Source: Sedimenticola selenatireducens (GTDB lineage: Bacteria; Pseudomonadota; Gammaproteobacteria; Chromatiales; Chromatiaceae). From it: 64,000 nucleotides of DNA. Position 1 is the first letter of the stretch; each line of letters begins with the position of its first letter. A program made the translations under genes and the position numbers. The stretch is from assembly GCF_007625115.1 (NCBI RefSeq), contig NZ_VMNH01000016.1:121962-185961 (forward strand), read 5' to 3'. Shown here piece after piece: positions 43,723-53,578 of this stretch. The notes under the pieces were generated by a model. That model was given only the letters and a program-made list of their open reading frames with translations. It did no database searches and was not told the origin of the DNA.

Positions 43723-44704
43723 GCTCCCTCCCATGCTCTTTTTGACTGGATGTGAAACGGTTGCTGATGCTGTAGATCAATCCTGCAATCCCATTGGGCA
43801 GGAACAGTACAACGCCGATAATGATGCCACCCATAATCAGTTTCCAGTGTTCTGTGAAGTTGGGTAAGAAGTCCTGCAGCAAAACCACAATGAAGGTGCC
43901 GATGACAGGGCCAAACAGTGTGCCCATACCACCCAGGATGACCATCATGATTGCCATCCCGGATTCATGCCAGCCAAGGTAAGCTGGCGTGACAAAGCTG
44001 GTATGGGCGGCCTCCAGAAAGCCGGCGAGTCCGGCTATGGTTCCTGCAATGACGAAGCTCACGAGTTTGTAGTGAGGGGTTGAATAACCGAGTGCGCGGA
44101 CGCGTTGCTCATTGGCCTTGATGGCAATCAGCACATGACCAAAAGGGGCGCGCAGAATCATGCTCAGAAACAGGTAAACACCGACCAGCCAGGCCAGTAC
44201 AAAGTAGTAATAGTGATGCTCGTTTTCCAGGTCGATCAATTGATGCGTGCCGAATTTGATCTCTGGCTTGTTGGCCAGGAAGATGCCGTCATCCCCACCA
44301 AAATGGGGCGACTCAAAGAAGAAATAGAAACACATCTGGGCGAATGCCAGCGTCAACATGATGAAATAGATGCCAGAGGTGCGAATGCTGAGCCAGCCGA
44401 TGACCAGTGCCGCCAGACCTGTAAGTGATAGCGTTAGGGTAAGGGACCACCAGTAATTGATGTGTTCTACCTCGTTAAACAGTATGGCCAACAGATAGGC
44501 GCCGATACCAAAAAAGGCGGCATGTCCAAAGCTGACTAAGCCAGTGAAACCAATCAGCAGGTCAAGACTGATGGTAAAGATTGAGAGGATCATGATCTTG
44601 GTGACCAGCTCGGTATAGAACGGGCCTCCGACGGCCGGGAACAGCAGCAACAGCACCAGACAGATGCAAAGAAAAATAATGATAGGGCGGGTGACAGTAT
44701 GCAT
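43715..44704 (-). CDS. LivM-type ABC transporter permease
   Basis: A 329-residue membrane protein with about nine segments. It includes GLVSFGHAAFFGIGAY (family opening motif) and EGGHSAMA-like coupling region ESGMAIMMVILGGMGTLFGP. It overlaps the LivG-type gene by eight bases. With the LivH-type protein it forms the translocation pore. Confidence 0.92.
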   Translation of the reverse strand: MHTVTRPIIIFLCICLVLLLLFPAVGGPFYTELVTKIMILSIFTISLDLLIGFTGLVSFGHAAFFGIGAYLLAILFNEVEHINYWWSLTLTLSLTGLAALVIGWLSIRTSGIYFIMLTLAFAQMCFYFFFESPHFGGDDGIFLANKPEIKFGTHQLIDLENEHHYYYFVLAWLVGVYLFLSMILRAPFGHVLIAIKANEQRVRALGYSTPHYKLVSFVIAGTIAGLAGFLEAAHTSFVTPAYLGWHESGMAIMMVILGGMGTLFGPVIGTFIVVLLQDFLPNFTEHWKLIMGGIIIGVVLFLPNGIAGLIYSISNRFTSSQKEHGREHV

Positions 44705-44716
44705 ATTGGCTATCCT

Positions 44717-45583
44717 CTATACCTTGCCGAATAGCCCTTGAGGGCGCCAAAAAAGTACGGCCGCCATCAAGGCATAAGCCACCATGCTGGCCATCTCGGG
44801 TAACAGAACCTTACCGAAGGTGTCTGCCAGACCGATAAGCAGCGCGCCAATAAAGGCCCCCTTGATGGAACCAATACCACCGATGACCACCACCACGAAT
44901 GAGATGATCAAGATGTTGTCGCCTATCCCTGGATAGACGCTGTTGACTGGTGCAGAGAGCATGCCTGCAAGTGCCGCCAGGGTAGCCCCCATGCTGAAGA
45001 CAATCGCAAACAACCAGTTGATGTTAATGCCCAGGGCCTGAACCATTTCACGGTTGCTGGCGCCGGCGCGGATGGTCATGCCGAGTTTTGTCTTTTGGAT
45101 GACCCAATACATCAGGATGGCCAATACAATACAGGCCGAGGAGATGAACAAGCGGTAAATCGGATAGGCTTGATTATCGGTAAGTTGAATCGAGCCTTTT
45201 AATACCTCAGGTATGGCCACGCTATGTACATCATTGCCCCAGAAGATGCTCTGCAACTCATTTGCAATGAGTATCAGTGCGTAGGTCAGCAAAACTTGAT
45301 AGAGATGATCCCGATTGTACAAATGGGAGATGGCCAGTCGTTCAACGGCATAACCAAACAGAATACTCAACGGAATGGCGAGCAGAATGCCTGTAAACAG
45401 GTTGCCTGTAATGCCGGTTAACCAATAACAGAGATAGGCGCCAATCATATAGAACGCGCCATGTGCCAGATTGATAATGCCCATGATACCGAATATCAGG
45501 GTCAGCCCACTGGCCAGCAGAAACAGCAGGAAACCATACTGAATGCCGTTGAGCAGCTGGATTAGATAAAAAGAACTCTCCAT
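44717..45583 (-). CDS. LivH-type ABC transporter permease
   Basis: A 288-residue membrane protein with about eight segments. Family motifs include GIINLAHGAFYMIGAY near the start and the coupling region MVQALGININ. ATG 45583 is used because AGAGG precedes it; the longer frame to 45628 adds 15 residues. It begins 82 bases after the binding-protein gene and ends 12 bases before the LivM-type gene. Confidence 0.92.
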   Translation of the reverse strand: MESSFYLIQLLNGIQYGFLLFLLASGLTLIFGIMGIINLAHGAFYMIGAYLCYWLTGITGNLFTGILLAIPLSILFGYAVERLAISHLYNRDHLYQVLLTYALILIANELQSIFWGNDVHSVAIPEVLKGSIQLTDNQAYPIYRLFISSACIVLAILMYWVIQKTKLGMTIRAGASNREMVQALGININWLFAIVFSMGATLAALAGMLSAPVNSVYPGIGDNILIISFVVVVIGGIGSIKGAFIGALLIGLADTFGKVLLPEMASMVAYALMAAVLFWRPQGLFGKV

Positions 45584-45665
45584 AGGGCCTCTTAAAACGG
45601 GTGTTTCTTCAGGGGTGCCTGACGGCACAGGGCCGTCAGGCGGGACATCAAGACCTGGGTGAATA

Positions 45666-46877
45666 TCAGCTGATCACACAGCCTTCGGCTGGGTCTTCAA
45701 CGGCCTTCTGAACGGTTCGTACGACTTGGTTCTGTCCATTGACCACTTCACGCAGGTAGATGTCCTGGATCGGGTTATGGGCCTTGGAGAAGGTAAATTT
45801 CCCACGTGGACTGTCGATGGTGGCGCTCTCCATCGCCTTGATCATATCGGCCTTGGCCTTGACGTCACCATCAACCGCAGCCATACCCTGAACCAACAGG
45901 TCGCCCGCGTCATAACCCTGCACGGCATACACATCAGCCTGATTTCCAGTCGCCTTCATGAACGCTTCACGGAATCTATGGTTGGCTGGAAGATCAAGCG
46001 AGTCGGCATAGTGCAGGGTTGTCCGTACGCCTTCCGCCGCTTCACCCTGGGCGCCCGTGACACCTTCGGTGAGGAAGCCAGCACCATAGAGGGGAATGGT
46101 TTTATGAAGACCTGCTGCGGCATAATCCTTGACGAATTTTACCGCGCCACCGCCTGCGTAGAAGGTGAATACGGCATCGGGTTTGAGTGCCGCGACTTCG
46201 GTCAGATAGGCCTGAAATTCAACTTTCGGGAACGGGGTGGGAATCTCTTTTACAATGTTACCACCACCGGCCAGGAAAGAGGCCTTGAATGCCGCCGCGG
46301 TCTCTTTACCAAAGCCGTAGTTCCAATACATGACCACGACATTTTTATGGCCATCCTCCAGCATCGCCTGACCTGCAGGAAAACCAGGTTGGTAGCTGGA
46401 GAATGAGGTGCGGAAAATATTTGGTGCACACAATGCACCGGTCAGGCCATTGGCGCCAGCATTCGGAATGACAGTAATGACATCAGCTTGGCGGGCAATC
46501 TTGACCATCGCCATGCCGACCACGGAATGAACAGGGCCAACCAGAAAATCAACTTGCTCTTTTTTGATCAGCTTGTTTGTCAACTCGGATGCTTTTGGGG
46601 GAGCCGCCTCGCTGTCAATGTTGACATACTCCACTTCACGGCCCCCCAGCTTGCCTCCCGCTTCATGGATGCGCAGTTGCAAAGCATCCTTGATATTAGT
46701 GCCAAGCTTGGCATAAGTGCCGGTATAGGGCAGCAGAATGCCGACCTTTACTTTGGCCGTGCCACCAATGGCAAATCGGGTGGGTATGAGGCTGGATGCG
46801 GTTACCAGGCCGGCTGCCGCTGCACCACCTTTGAGAACGTCACGCCGGCTGATGCCTGGCTTCTTTTGATCACTCAT
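45666..46877 (-). CDS. periplasmic binding protein of the aromatic/branched-chain ABC importer
   Basis: A 403-residue type-I periplasmic binding protein (Peripla_BP_6 family). It carries a twin-arginine signal (SRRDVLKGGAAAAGLV), so it may be exported folded by Tat. The two lobes carry GPVHSVVGMAMVKIARQ and YAVQGYDAGDLLVQGM. ATG 46877 has GGAG at proper distance; a longer frame to 46904 is less likely. Tat-exported binding proteins of this group are common in aromatic-compound importers. It follows the ligase by 113 bases. Confidence 0.9.
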   Translation of the reverse strand: MSDQKKPGISRRDVLKGGAAAAGLVTASSLIPTRFAIGGTAKVKVGILLPYTGTYAKLGTNIKDALQLRIHEAGGKLGGREVEYVNIDSEAAPPKASELTNKLIKKEQVDFLVGPVHSVVGMAMVKIARQADVITVIPNAGANGLTGALCAPNIFRTSFSSYQPGFPAGQAMLEDGHKNVVVMYWNYGFGKETAAAFKASFLAGGGNIVKEIPTPFPKVEFQAYLTEVAALKPDAVFTFYAGGGAVKFVKDYAAAGLHKTIPLYGAGFLTEGVTGAQGEAAEGVRTTLHYADSLDLPANHRFREAFMKATGNQADVYAVQGYDAGDLLVQGMAAVDGDVKAKADMIKAMESATIDSPRGKFTFSKAHNPIQDIYLREVVNGQNQVVRTVQKAVEDPAEGCVIS

Positions 46878-46990
46878 CTGCTTCTCCTCTCTCTTGATTA
46901 TCATCAGCGCAAAAAATTTTGTGCTGTTTGTTGGCGATTCTTTAATGGGTCGGAAGCGCCTTTTTGCATACTGCGTACAGCTTTTTAAAG

Positions 46991-48547
46991 CTATTCTTCG
47001 TCATCTCCCGGGATACGGAGTTTGAATCGCTTGATCTTACCGGTAGCTGTTTTAGGTAGCTCGTCAATGAACTCAATCCAGCGTGGGTACTTATAGGGTG
47101 CCAAGGTGCTTTTGACATGCTGTTTGATGTCGTTGGCCAGATCATCAGAGGGTTGATGGCCGCTCTTGAGTACGATGTAGGCCTTCGGTTTTACAAGATT
47201 TTCAGGATCGGTAGCGGCTACGACGGCACACTCAAGTACCGCTGGATGTGCAATGATGCAGGCCTCCACTTCGATAGGAGAGAGCCAGATACCCCCTACT
47301 TTGAGCATGTCATCGGTGCGGCCTGCATAGAAGAACAAACCCTGCTCATCCATGAAAAACTTATCCCCGGTATTTAGCCAGGGTCCAAGCATGGTCTGCT
47401 GGGTTTTTTCCCGCTTGTTCCAGTAGTAGGCAGCGGCACTGCCGCTTTTTACCAATAAAGTACCTACTTCACCTTGTGGCACTTCTTCCATCTGCTCATC
47501 GACAATCTTTGCTTCATGGCCCGGTACCAGGCGTCCGGTACTGCCTGGATGAATCTCATTGGGATAGTTGGAGATGAAGATGTGCACGAGTTCGGTTGAG
47601 CCGATGCCATCAAGAATGTCCACGGAAAAACGCTCTTTCCAGCGTTTGAGTATATCGGCTGGCAGAGCTTCGCCAGCTGATACACAGAGTCGCACGCCAG
47701 TCAGTGAACCTTCAGCTTCGAGCATTGAGGCGTAGAGTGTCGGGACACCAAAAAAGAGCGTGGGCTTATTTTCCTTAATGGTTTGGAAGACGGCTTCCGG
47801 TGTCGGCCGGTCAGGCATATAGACGGCAGTTGCTCCGACGCTGAAGGGAAAATAGAGGCCGTTTCCGAGGCCATAGGCAAAAAACAGCTTGGCGGCAGAA
47901 AAACAGATATCACCTTCTTTGACGCCCAGTACCTGTTTGCCATACGTTTCACAGGAATAGACCATGTCGCGATGTAGATGCACGGTGCCTTTCGGTAATC
48001 CTGTCGATCCTGAACTGTAGAGCCAGAAACAGGCATCATCGGGCTTTGTTTCGGCACAATCCAACTGCTCAGATTGGCCTGCCCAGAGGGTGTTGATCTG
48101 GAGGTCGCCCGCAGGCGCATCGCCATTTACGACGATGACATGGTGTAAGAATTTCAGTTTTTTTCGAATGGGTTCAATGCTTGGAAGCAAGTGGGCATCA
48201 ATAACGAGTACGCGAGCACGACTGTCGTTAAGGAAATACTCATAATCCTTGGGGCGCATCAGGGTGTTCAGGCAGATGGGGATAGCACCCATCTTGATGC
48301 TGCCAAAGAAAGCCTGCGGAAAGAGTTCAGTGTCCAGCATTAATAGGGCGATACGCTCTTCCATCCGAACACCCAGACTTTTCAGCGAATTACCGAAGCG
48401 GTTTACTCCGGCCTGAACGTCGCTGTAACTGAATTGGTTCGTACCACAGCGAATGGCGGTTTTAGCACCGCGGCCCTCTCGAACATTTCGGTCTACAAAG
48501 TAGTCTGCTGCGTTAAAGATCTCGGGTAACTCGAGTTCAAAGGGCAT
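46991..48547 (-). CDS. benzoate-CoA ligase
   Basis: A 518-residue adenylate-forming ligase of the benzoate-CoA family. The phosphate loop is YSSGSTGLPKGTVH (about 170-183), followed by GIGSTE (A5), NTGDKF (A7), YAGRTDDMLKVGGIW (A8) and the catalytic lysine in TATGKIKRFKL near the end. The segment AKLFFAYGLGNGLYFP is the characteristic substrate-pocket region of benzoate/4-hydroxybenzoate ligases. The reaction, aromatic acid plus ATP and CoA, begins either anaerobic or box-type aerobic degradation. No ring-reducing or epoxidase genes are in this window. It is the first gene of the ligase-importer-regulator operon. Confidence 0.88.
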   Translation of the reverse strand: MPFELELPEIFNAADYFVDRNVREGRGAKTAIRCGTNQFSYSDVQAGVNRFGNSLKSLGVRMEERIALLMLDTELFPQAFFGSIKMGAIPICLNTLMRPKDYEYFLNDSRARVLVIDAHLLPSIEPIRKKLKFLHHVIVVNGDAPAGDLQINTLWAGQSEQLDCAETKPDDACFWLYSSGSTGLPKGTVHLHRDMVYSCETYGKQVLGVKEGDICFSAAKLFFAYGLGNGLYFPFSVGATAVYMPDRPTPEAVFQTIKENKPTLFFGVPTLYASMLEAEGSLTGVRLCVSAGEALPADILKRWKERFSVDILDGIGSTELVHIFISNYPNEIHPGSTGRLVPGHEAKIVDEQMEEVPQGEVGTLLVKSGSAAAYYWNKREKTQQTMLGPWLNTGDKFFMDEQGLFFYAGRTDDMLKVGGIWLSPIEVEACIIAHPAVLECAVVAATDPENLVKPKAYIVLKSGHQPSDDLANDIKQHVKSTLAPYKYPRWIEFIDELPKTATGKIKRFKLRIPGDDEE

Positions 48548-48646
48548 GTTCAGTCTCCGTCGCTAGCGTGTATTTTGCCAGTCGTTTTGTTGTGCCATTT
48601 TGGGTGCCACACAGTGGTGGCAGTCATAGGATTATCTGAATACCTC

Positions 48647-48663
48647 TACAAGGGTTGTGCCAA
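48647..48663 (-). promoter_or_regulatory. candidate sigma-54 promoter for benzoate-CoA ligase operon
   Basis: On the minus strand TTGGCAC-N5-TTGTA matches the -24/-12 pattern (TTGGCAC-N5-TTGCA) except C to T in the -12 GC. It would start transcripts near 48636, giving about a 90-base leader. The operon it precedes ends in a sigma-54 activator. Confidence 0.5.
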
Positions 48664-48838
48664 TCAATGCGTTATTCCTGAGGGCCAGGAAATTCCCTAA
48701 TTAACCTGTTGTTTATAGGGGATAAAAAAACTGTGGTCATATTGAGGTAAAGCTAGCAGATTGAGCACGGATTGCTGGAGTATGTAAAAAAAACGTTCAG
48801 GGAGTAAAAAATGAGCGACGGAATGTGCTAGGTGAAGA

Positions 48839-49615
48839 TCAGTTACGAACGTAACGATCCATGATTTTTTGATAGGTGCCATCCGATTGCATGGCAGAAA
48901 AGGTCTCTTGGTAGGCCTGTTTCAGGTTGACTGGAAACTGTTTCGACAGGGCAAAATAGACATTTCCGGAGGTGATCGAGTCACTGTAGGTGATGGTTTC
49001 AGTGACGAACTGCTCTCTCATCGAGTAGCTGGCTAGATCTTTTGCGGTGAACCAGGCATTTACTCGACCCGCCCGGAGCATGCGTATAGGGATAGGTGCG
49101 GCGCTGGTGGTGATCACCAGATTGGTAAAACCCTGCTGGCGTAAATATTGTTCAAAAGGGGTATTTTGCTGGACCGCAATCGCGCTGAGTGAGCGTGCCT
49201 GCTGCAAGGTTAATTTTTTACCGCTAAGGGTGACAAATACCAGTTCAATGGGTGCCACATTGATTGCCCAGTCAAAATGGGGCTCACGCTCAATCGTACG
49301 CGTGAGCGGAAAGACAATATGATTCGGACCGATGCGGGTATTACGAATGGCTCTGGGCCAAGGCATGAAAAGTACCGGGCGATTGGTTCCCAGCCTCCTT
49401 TCGATTTCTCGTATCAGATCGACCATGAAGCCTTGCTCTCTACCCTCCTGGATACTGTAAGGGACGAGGTGGGCGGTAACCAGTTTGATAGGGCCGACTT
49501 CTGCGTCACTGGCGGCGGCTGAGTCATTCAGGCTGGAACCGCTAAGTAGAATGAGTAGTCCAACAACCCGGAAGATTGTATTGCTGGTGGTTACTCGTTT
49601 GTGGGTAGGATCCAT
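48839..49615 (-). CDS. periplasmic solute-binding protein (SBP_bac_3-like)
   Basis: A 258-residue extracytoplasmic protein with a signal peptide (about 1-35). It has a two-lobe fold of the polar-amino-acid type: IKLVTAHLVPYSIQEGREQGFMVDLI at the start and YFALSKQFPVNLKQAYQETFSAMQSDGTYQKIM near the end. No transporter genes of its own are adjacent, so it may be a stand-alone sensor-like binding protein; such orphans often show altered ligand pockets. Substrate unknown. Confidence 0.8.
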   Translation of the reverse strand: MDPTHKRVTTSNTIFRVVGLLILLSGSSLNDSAAASDAEVGPIKLVTAHLVPYSIQEGREQGFMVDLIREIERRLGTNRPVLFMPWPRAIRNTRIGPNHIVFPLTRTIEREPHFDWAINVAPIELVFVTLSGKKLTLQQARSLSAIAVQQNTPFEQYLRQQGFTNLVITTSAAPIPIRMLRAGRVNAWFTAKDLASYSMREQFVTETITYSDSITSGNVYFALSKQFPVNLKQAYQETFSAMQSDGTYQKIMDRYVRN

Positions 49616-49725
49616 GCCCTATCTCTACTGATGCGATGGAGTGATAAGACTCCTGAAGTGTAGTTTGTCGGAATTAAAGATACTATGCTCGAGCTGAAAA
49701 AAAGCTGACCCAACTTCTGGGCAAT

Positions 49726-50220
49726 TTACCGATTAGCAGGAAGCGTTACGACACCGTCCTCATCGGCATAGAGCCAGTCTCCAGGTCGGAACTCTACCTG
49801 GGCAAAAGTGACTGGACTTCCTGACTCACCGACTCCCTTTTTTACGCTTTTCTTGGGGATGGTTGCCAGTGCTTTGACACCCAGGGGCATCCCGGATATC
49901 TCTTTGGCATCCCGAATGCAGCCGTACATCAGTACACCTGCCCAACCATTATCAACACCTTTCTGCGCGAGAATATCGCCCAGCATGGCACAGCGCAGGG
50001 AGCCTCCGGCATCCACCACAAGAACCCTGCCTTCTCCAGGTTGCCCGAGCAGTTCCCGGACTAAAGAGTTGTCTTCATGGCACTTGATGGTTGCGATTGG
50101 ACCGCTAAAGCGTATGTGACCGCCAAAGTCACGAAAAATGGGCTCGCAGACCTGGATCTGCGTCTCAAACTCATCATAGATGTCCGCGGTTTTAGCAAGG
50201 GAAGTAGGGGGTGTGGGCAT
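49726..50220 (-). CDS. rraA: RraA-family protein (RNase E inhibitor / aldolase-like)
   Basis: A 164-residue RraA-fold protein with the family's VVDAGGSLRCAMLGDILA and GCIRDAKEI motifs and the ending FRPGDWLYADEDGVVTLP. In E. coli RraA binds RNase E; family members elsewhere are 4-hydroxy-4-methyl-2-oxoglutarate or oxaloacetate lyases with the same fold, and sequence alone does not separate them. GGGAG precedes the ATG. It is downstream of aceA behind a hairpin. Confidence 0.85.
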   Translation of the reverse strand: MPTPPTSLAKTADIYDEFETQIQVCEPIFRDFGGHIRFSGPIATIKCHEDNSLVRELLGQPGEGRVLVVDAGGSLRCAMLGDILAQKGVDNGWAGVLMYGCIRDAKEISGMPLGVKALATIPKKSVKKGVGESGSPVTFAQVEFRPGDWLYADEDGVVTLPANR

Positions 50221-50256
50221 GATTCTGCTCCCGGCGGTGTTGTATGCTGAATTGAA

Positions 50257-50292
50257 CTGGCCGCACTCAGTGATGAGTGCGGCCAGGTTTTT
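50257..50292. terminator. strong hairpin between aceA and rraA
   Basis: Perfect 13-base arms (50257-50269 and 50274-50286) enclose a GTGA loop. The T tract is on the plus strand (50288-50293), whereas both flanking genes are on the minus strand, where the hairpin is followed only by a weak T-poor stretch. It probably limits aceBA transcripts but its orientation is odd. Confidence 0.6.
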
Positions 50293-50317
50293 TACTACAG
50301 TCTTAGACCAATCAGGA

Positions 50318-51628
50318 TTAGCCCTCGAACTGCTCTTCTTCGGTAGAACCGGTCAGAGCGGTCACTGAAGAGGCGCCGCCCTGGATGGTGGTGGTGACAT
50401 CATCGAAGTAACCCACGCCCACTTCCTGCTGATGAGAAACGAAGGTGTAACCCTTGCCGCGTGCAGCAAACTCGGGCTCCTGGACCTTTTCGACATAGTG
50501 CTTCATGCCTTCGCCGCGTGCGTAGTCATAGGCGAGATCGAACATGTTGTACCACATGTTGTGGATACCGGCCAAAGTGATGAACTGGTACTTGTAACCC
50601 ATGTCAGAGAGCTCATCCTGGAACTTGGCGATGGTGGCATCGTCGAGGTTCTTCTTCCAGTTGAAGGAAGGTGAGCAGTTGTAAGCTAACAGTTTGTTGG
50701 GGTTAGCAGCCAGAACAGCCTGGGCGAATTCACGGGCAAAGCCCAGGTCCGGCGTACCGGTTTCACACCAGACCAGATCAGCATAAGGGGCATACGCCAC
50801 ACCGCGGGAGATGGCCTGCTCCAGACCATTCTTTACGTTGTAGAAACCTTCAGGGGTACGGTTGCCGGTTACGAATGGCTTGTCGTTCTCATCGAAATCT
50901 GAGGTCAGCAGGTTGGCGGCTTCAGCATCGGTACGCGCCAACAAGAGAGTAGGAACACCGCAAACGTCGGCGGCCAGTCGGGCTGCAATCAGTTTCTGAA
51001 CGGCTTCAGCCGTCGGGACCAGTACCTTGCCACCCATGTGACCGCATTTCTTAACGGCGGCCAGCTGGTCTTCAAAGTGAACACCTGCGGCGCCGGCGTT
51101 GATCATGTTCTTCATCAATTCGAAGGCATTCAATACGCCACCGAAACCGGCTTCTGCGTCAGCCACGATCGGCAGGAAGTAGTCGATATGACCTTCGTCA
51201 CCTGGGTTGATATCACGTGACCATTGAATCTCATCGGCACGCTTGAAGGCGTTATTGATGCGACGAACCATGGTGGGGACTGAATCATAGGCATACAGAG
51301 ACTGATCAGGGTACATGGTCTCTGAGGTGTTGCCATCGGCAGCGACCTGCCAGCCAGAGAGGTAGATTGCCTCAATGCCCGCTTTAGCCTGTTGCATGGC
51401 CTGGCCGCCAGTGATGGCGCCCATGGAGTTTACATAGCCTTTCTTAGCACTACCATGCACCAGATTCCACAGCTTGTTAGCGCCATTGCGAGCATAGGTG
51501 TACTCTGGCTGTACCGAGCCGCGCAGACGTACGACATCTTCAGCGCTGTAGCCGCGTTTTACATCAGTCCAGCGGGGGTTTTCAGCCCAATCTTTCTCAA
51601 GCGCTGCAATCTGTTCTTTACGGTTCAT
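50318..51628 (-). CDS. aceA: isocitrate lyase AceA
   Basis: A 436-residue isocitrate lyase splitting isocitrate into succinate and glyoxylate. The catalytic loop [13 protein letters not shown] is present, as are GYSAEDV near the N-terminus and [12 protein letters not shown], both family features. Size equals the E. coli type. GGAG precedes the ATG. It follows aceB by 95 bases on the same strand. Together with AceB it bypasses the decarboxylating TCA steps for growth on acetate. Confidence 0.97.
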   Translation of the reverse strand: MNRKEQIAALEKDWAENPRWTDVKRGYSAEDVVRLRGSVQPEYTYARNGANKLWNLVHGSAKKGYVNSMGAITGGQAMQQAKAGIEAIYLSGWQVAADGNTSETMYPDQSLYAYDSVPTMVRRINNAFKRADEIQWSRDINPGDEGHIDYFLPIVADAEAGFGGVLNAFELMKNMINAGAAGVHFEDQLAAVKKCGHMGGKVLVPTAEAVQKLIAARLAADVCGVPTLLLARTDAEAANLLTSDFDENDKPFVTGNRTPEGFYNVKNGLEQAISRGVAYAPYADLVWCETGTPDLGFAREFAQAVLAANPNKLLAYNCSPSFNWKKNLDDATIAKFQDELSDMGYKYQFITLAGIHNMWYNMFDLAYDYARGEGMKHYVEKVQEPEFAARGKGYTFVSHQQEVGVGYFDDVTTTIQGGASSVTALTGSTEEEQFEG

Positions 51629-51723
51629 ATAACAATCTCCTTCACTATTACTCGCATCAAACCTCCATCGTTCGAACAGTTGCTCCGGTTGGACGGCTGT
51701 TCGGCGGTTTTGGCTATAAAAAA

Positions 51724-53325
51724 TCAGGCCAGCGTGTGGTACGCAGGCAGTGTTATAAATTCAACAAAACGATCATTGGTAATGCTGTCATTCAGCAACT
51801 TGGCAGCTGCAACAAAATGACTGGCCTCATAGCAGCTGTCGCCGATCTCCATGCGGATCTTTGCCAGCGCCTCTTCAACACCTTTTGTGACCAGCTCAAA
51901 GGTGATTTGGCGACCATCTTCAAGTACGCCTTTGGGGTATCGAATCCATTGCCAGAGCTGGCTTCTGGCGATTTCAGCAGTCGCTGCATCTTCCATTAAA
52001 CGGTTTATCGGCACGGCACCACGGTCATCCAGCCAGGCGGCCAGATAGCGAAGTGCTACGCTGATAGTCTGCTTCAGCCCTGTTTCTGTAATGCTGCCTT
52101 TTGGTAGGCTAAGCAGCTGGGCTTCAGTAATCTCTAGGTCATTAAACGGGCGGATGATCTGATTGGCAGTTGGCATCAAGTGATCAAATGCCTCCAGCGC
52201 AACAGGAATCAAATCAGGGTTTGCTACCCAAGTGCCGTCATGACCTATGCTGGCTTCGCGTTGCACGTTCAGTTTTACTTCTTCCGTGGTGACAGTATCG
52301 TTTTTACCAGGAATCTGAGTGGCCATGCCTCCTATGGCATGAGCGCCCCGCCGATGACAGGTCTTGACCAGCAACTGGGAGCAGGCATGTAAAAAGTCTG
52401 TCTCCAGGGTGATCTGGTTAAGTTCTGGTAATACCCATTCGGGATGGGCATGGAAGCGTTTGATGATGCTGAAGATATAGTCCTGGCGTCCACAGTTTAG
52501 ACCAACAGCGTAATCCCGCAAGGTATAGAGGATCTCATCCATCTCGAAAGCGGCGAGGATTGTTTCGATCAGCACAGTACAGCAGATACTGCCGTGGTTG
52601 AGGCCCAGACTCTCTTCGGCATAGGCGAAGACATCGGCCCACAGCTGTGCCTCGATGTAGCTCTCCAGTTTTGGTAGATAAAGGTACGGGCCGCTGCCAC
52701 TCTCCAGCAGTTCAAATGCATTGTGAAATACGAAGAGTCCGAAATCGAACAGGCTGGCTGAAACGGCCTGACCATCGACCTGCAGGTGCGCCTCTTCCAT
52801 ATGCCAGCCACGGGGGCGGATAATCAGGGTAGCCCTCTGCTCTGACAATGTGCAGGACGTACCCCCGGGGCTTGTATAAGCCAGGGTTCCACGAACGGCC
52901 TCGTATAAGTTGACCTGGCCGTCGATGGTCGATGACCAACTGGGGGAGTGCCCGTCCTCGAAGTCAGCTACGAAGCATTTGGCAGCTGAGTTGAGGGCAT
53001 TAATGATCCCCTTGGGATCAACAGGGCCTGTGATCTCTACCCGACGGTCCTGTAGGTCGGAGGGGGCGTGCTTGACACGCCAGTCGGCAGCCCTGATCTC
53101 CGCTGTTTCCGGCCGAAACCCTGGAAAATCCCCATCATTTAGGCGAATTTGCCTATCCTTACGCAGGCCAAGCAGCTGTTTGCGTCTTTGCCCAAAGCGA
53201 CGCTCGAGGTCGGCAACAAACTGTAGTGCCTCTGGGGTGAGGACCTTTTCAAAACTTTCAGACAGGTTTCCGTTGACCCTGATACGCGGCGAATCGGCCT
53301 TCATTTTGAGCTGGGTAACGGTCAT
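51724..53325 (-). CDS. aceB: malate synthase A AceB
   Basis: A 533-residue malate synthase joining glyoxylate and acetyl-CoA. It has the AceB-type features [16 protein letters not shown] (catalytic Arg), the [16 protein letters not shown] metal-binding Glu region, and [15 protein letters not shown] precedes the ATG. It is the first gene of aceBA, divergent from aceK with about 250 bases between them. Confidence 0.97.
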   Translation of the reverse strand: MTVTQLKMKADSPRIRVNGNLSESFEKVLTPEALQFVADLERRFGQRRKQLLGLRKDRQIRLNDGDFPGFRPETAEIRAADWRVKHAPSDLQDRRVEITGPVDPKGIINALNSAAKCFVADFEDGHSPSWSSTIDGQVNLYEAVRGTLAYTSPGGTSCTLSEQRATLIIRPRGWHMEEAHLQVDGQAVSASLFDFGLFVFHNAFELLESGSGPYLYLPKLESYIEAQLWADVFAYAEESLGLNHGSICCTVLIETILAAFEMDEILYTLRDYAVGLNCGRQDYIFSIIKRFHAHPEWVLPELNQITLETDFLHACSQLLVKTCHRRGAHAIGGMATQIPGKNDTVTTEEVKLNVQREASIGHDGTWVANPDLIPVALEAFDHLMPTANQIIRPFNDLEITEAQLLSLPKGSITETGLKQTISVALRYLAAWLDDRGAVPINRLMEDAATAEIARSQLWQWIRYPKGVLEDGRQITFELVTKGVEEALAKIRMEIGDSCYEASHFVAAAKLLNDSITNDRFVEFITLPAYHTLA

Positions 53326-53578
53326 TTCGGGTGTCTCCCTAAGGATTTGCCAGTGAATTACTGAAGGTGAAATGCAAAACCCCTGTAATTACAAGCAAAT
53401 AGATAATTCGATCGCGATAGAGCATACTCAATTGTGAAGCATTAAAAACGATAAATACTTTAATCCTTTGTATTGAAATTATTTATGCTGCAATGCGGAA
53501 GAAAATAGGTTAGTAATAAATAGTTAATAAAGCAATGCCAATTTTTATCAGGAACCGCGTTCTCAGGAGTATTTGTTG
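53326..53578. promoter_or_regulatory. divergent aceB-aceK control region
   Basis: This AT-rich 253-base region holds promoters for aceBA (minus) and aceK (plus). I see TTGAGT and TATCTA-like elements on the minus strand with a 19-base spacing and a short palindrome ATCGCGAT near 53411, but nothing firm. AGGAG at 53565-53569 serves aceK. Confidence 0.4.

Noticed and set aside
48697..48882. 61-codon minus-strand frame
   Set aside because: Overlaps the solute-binding protein gene on the same strand in another frame and covers promoter DNA; no start signal.
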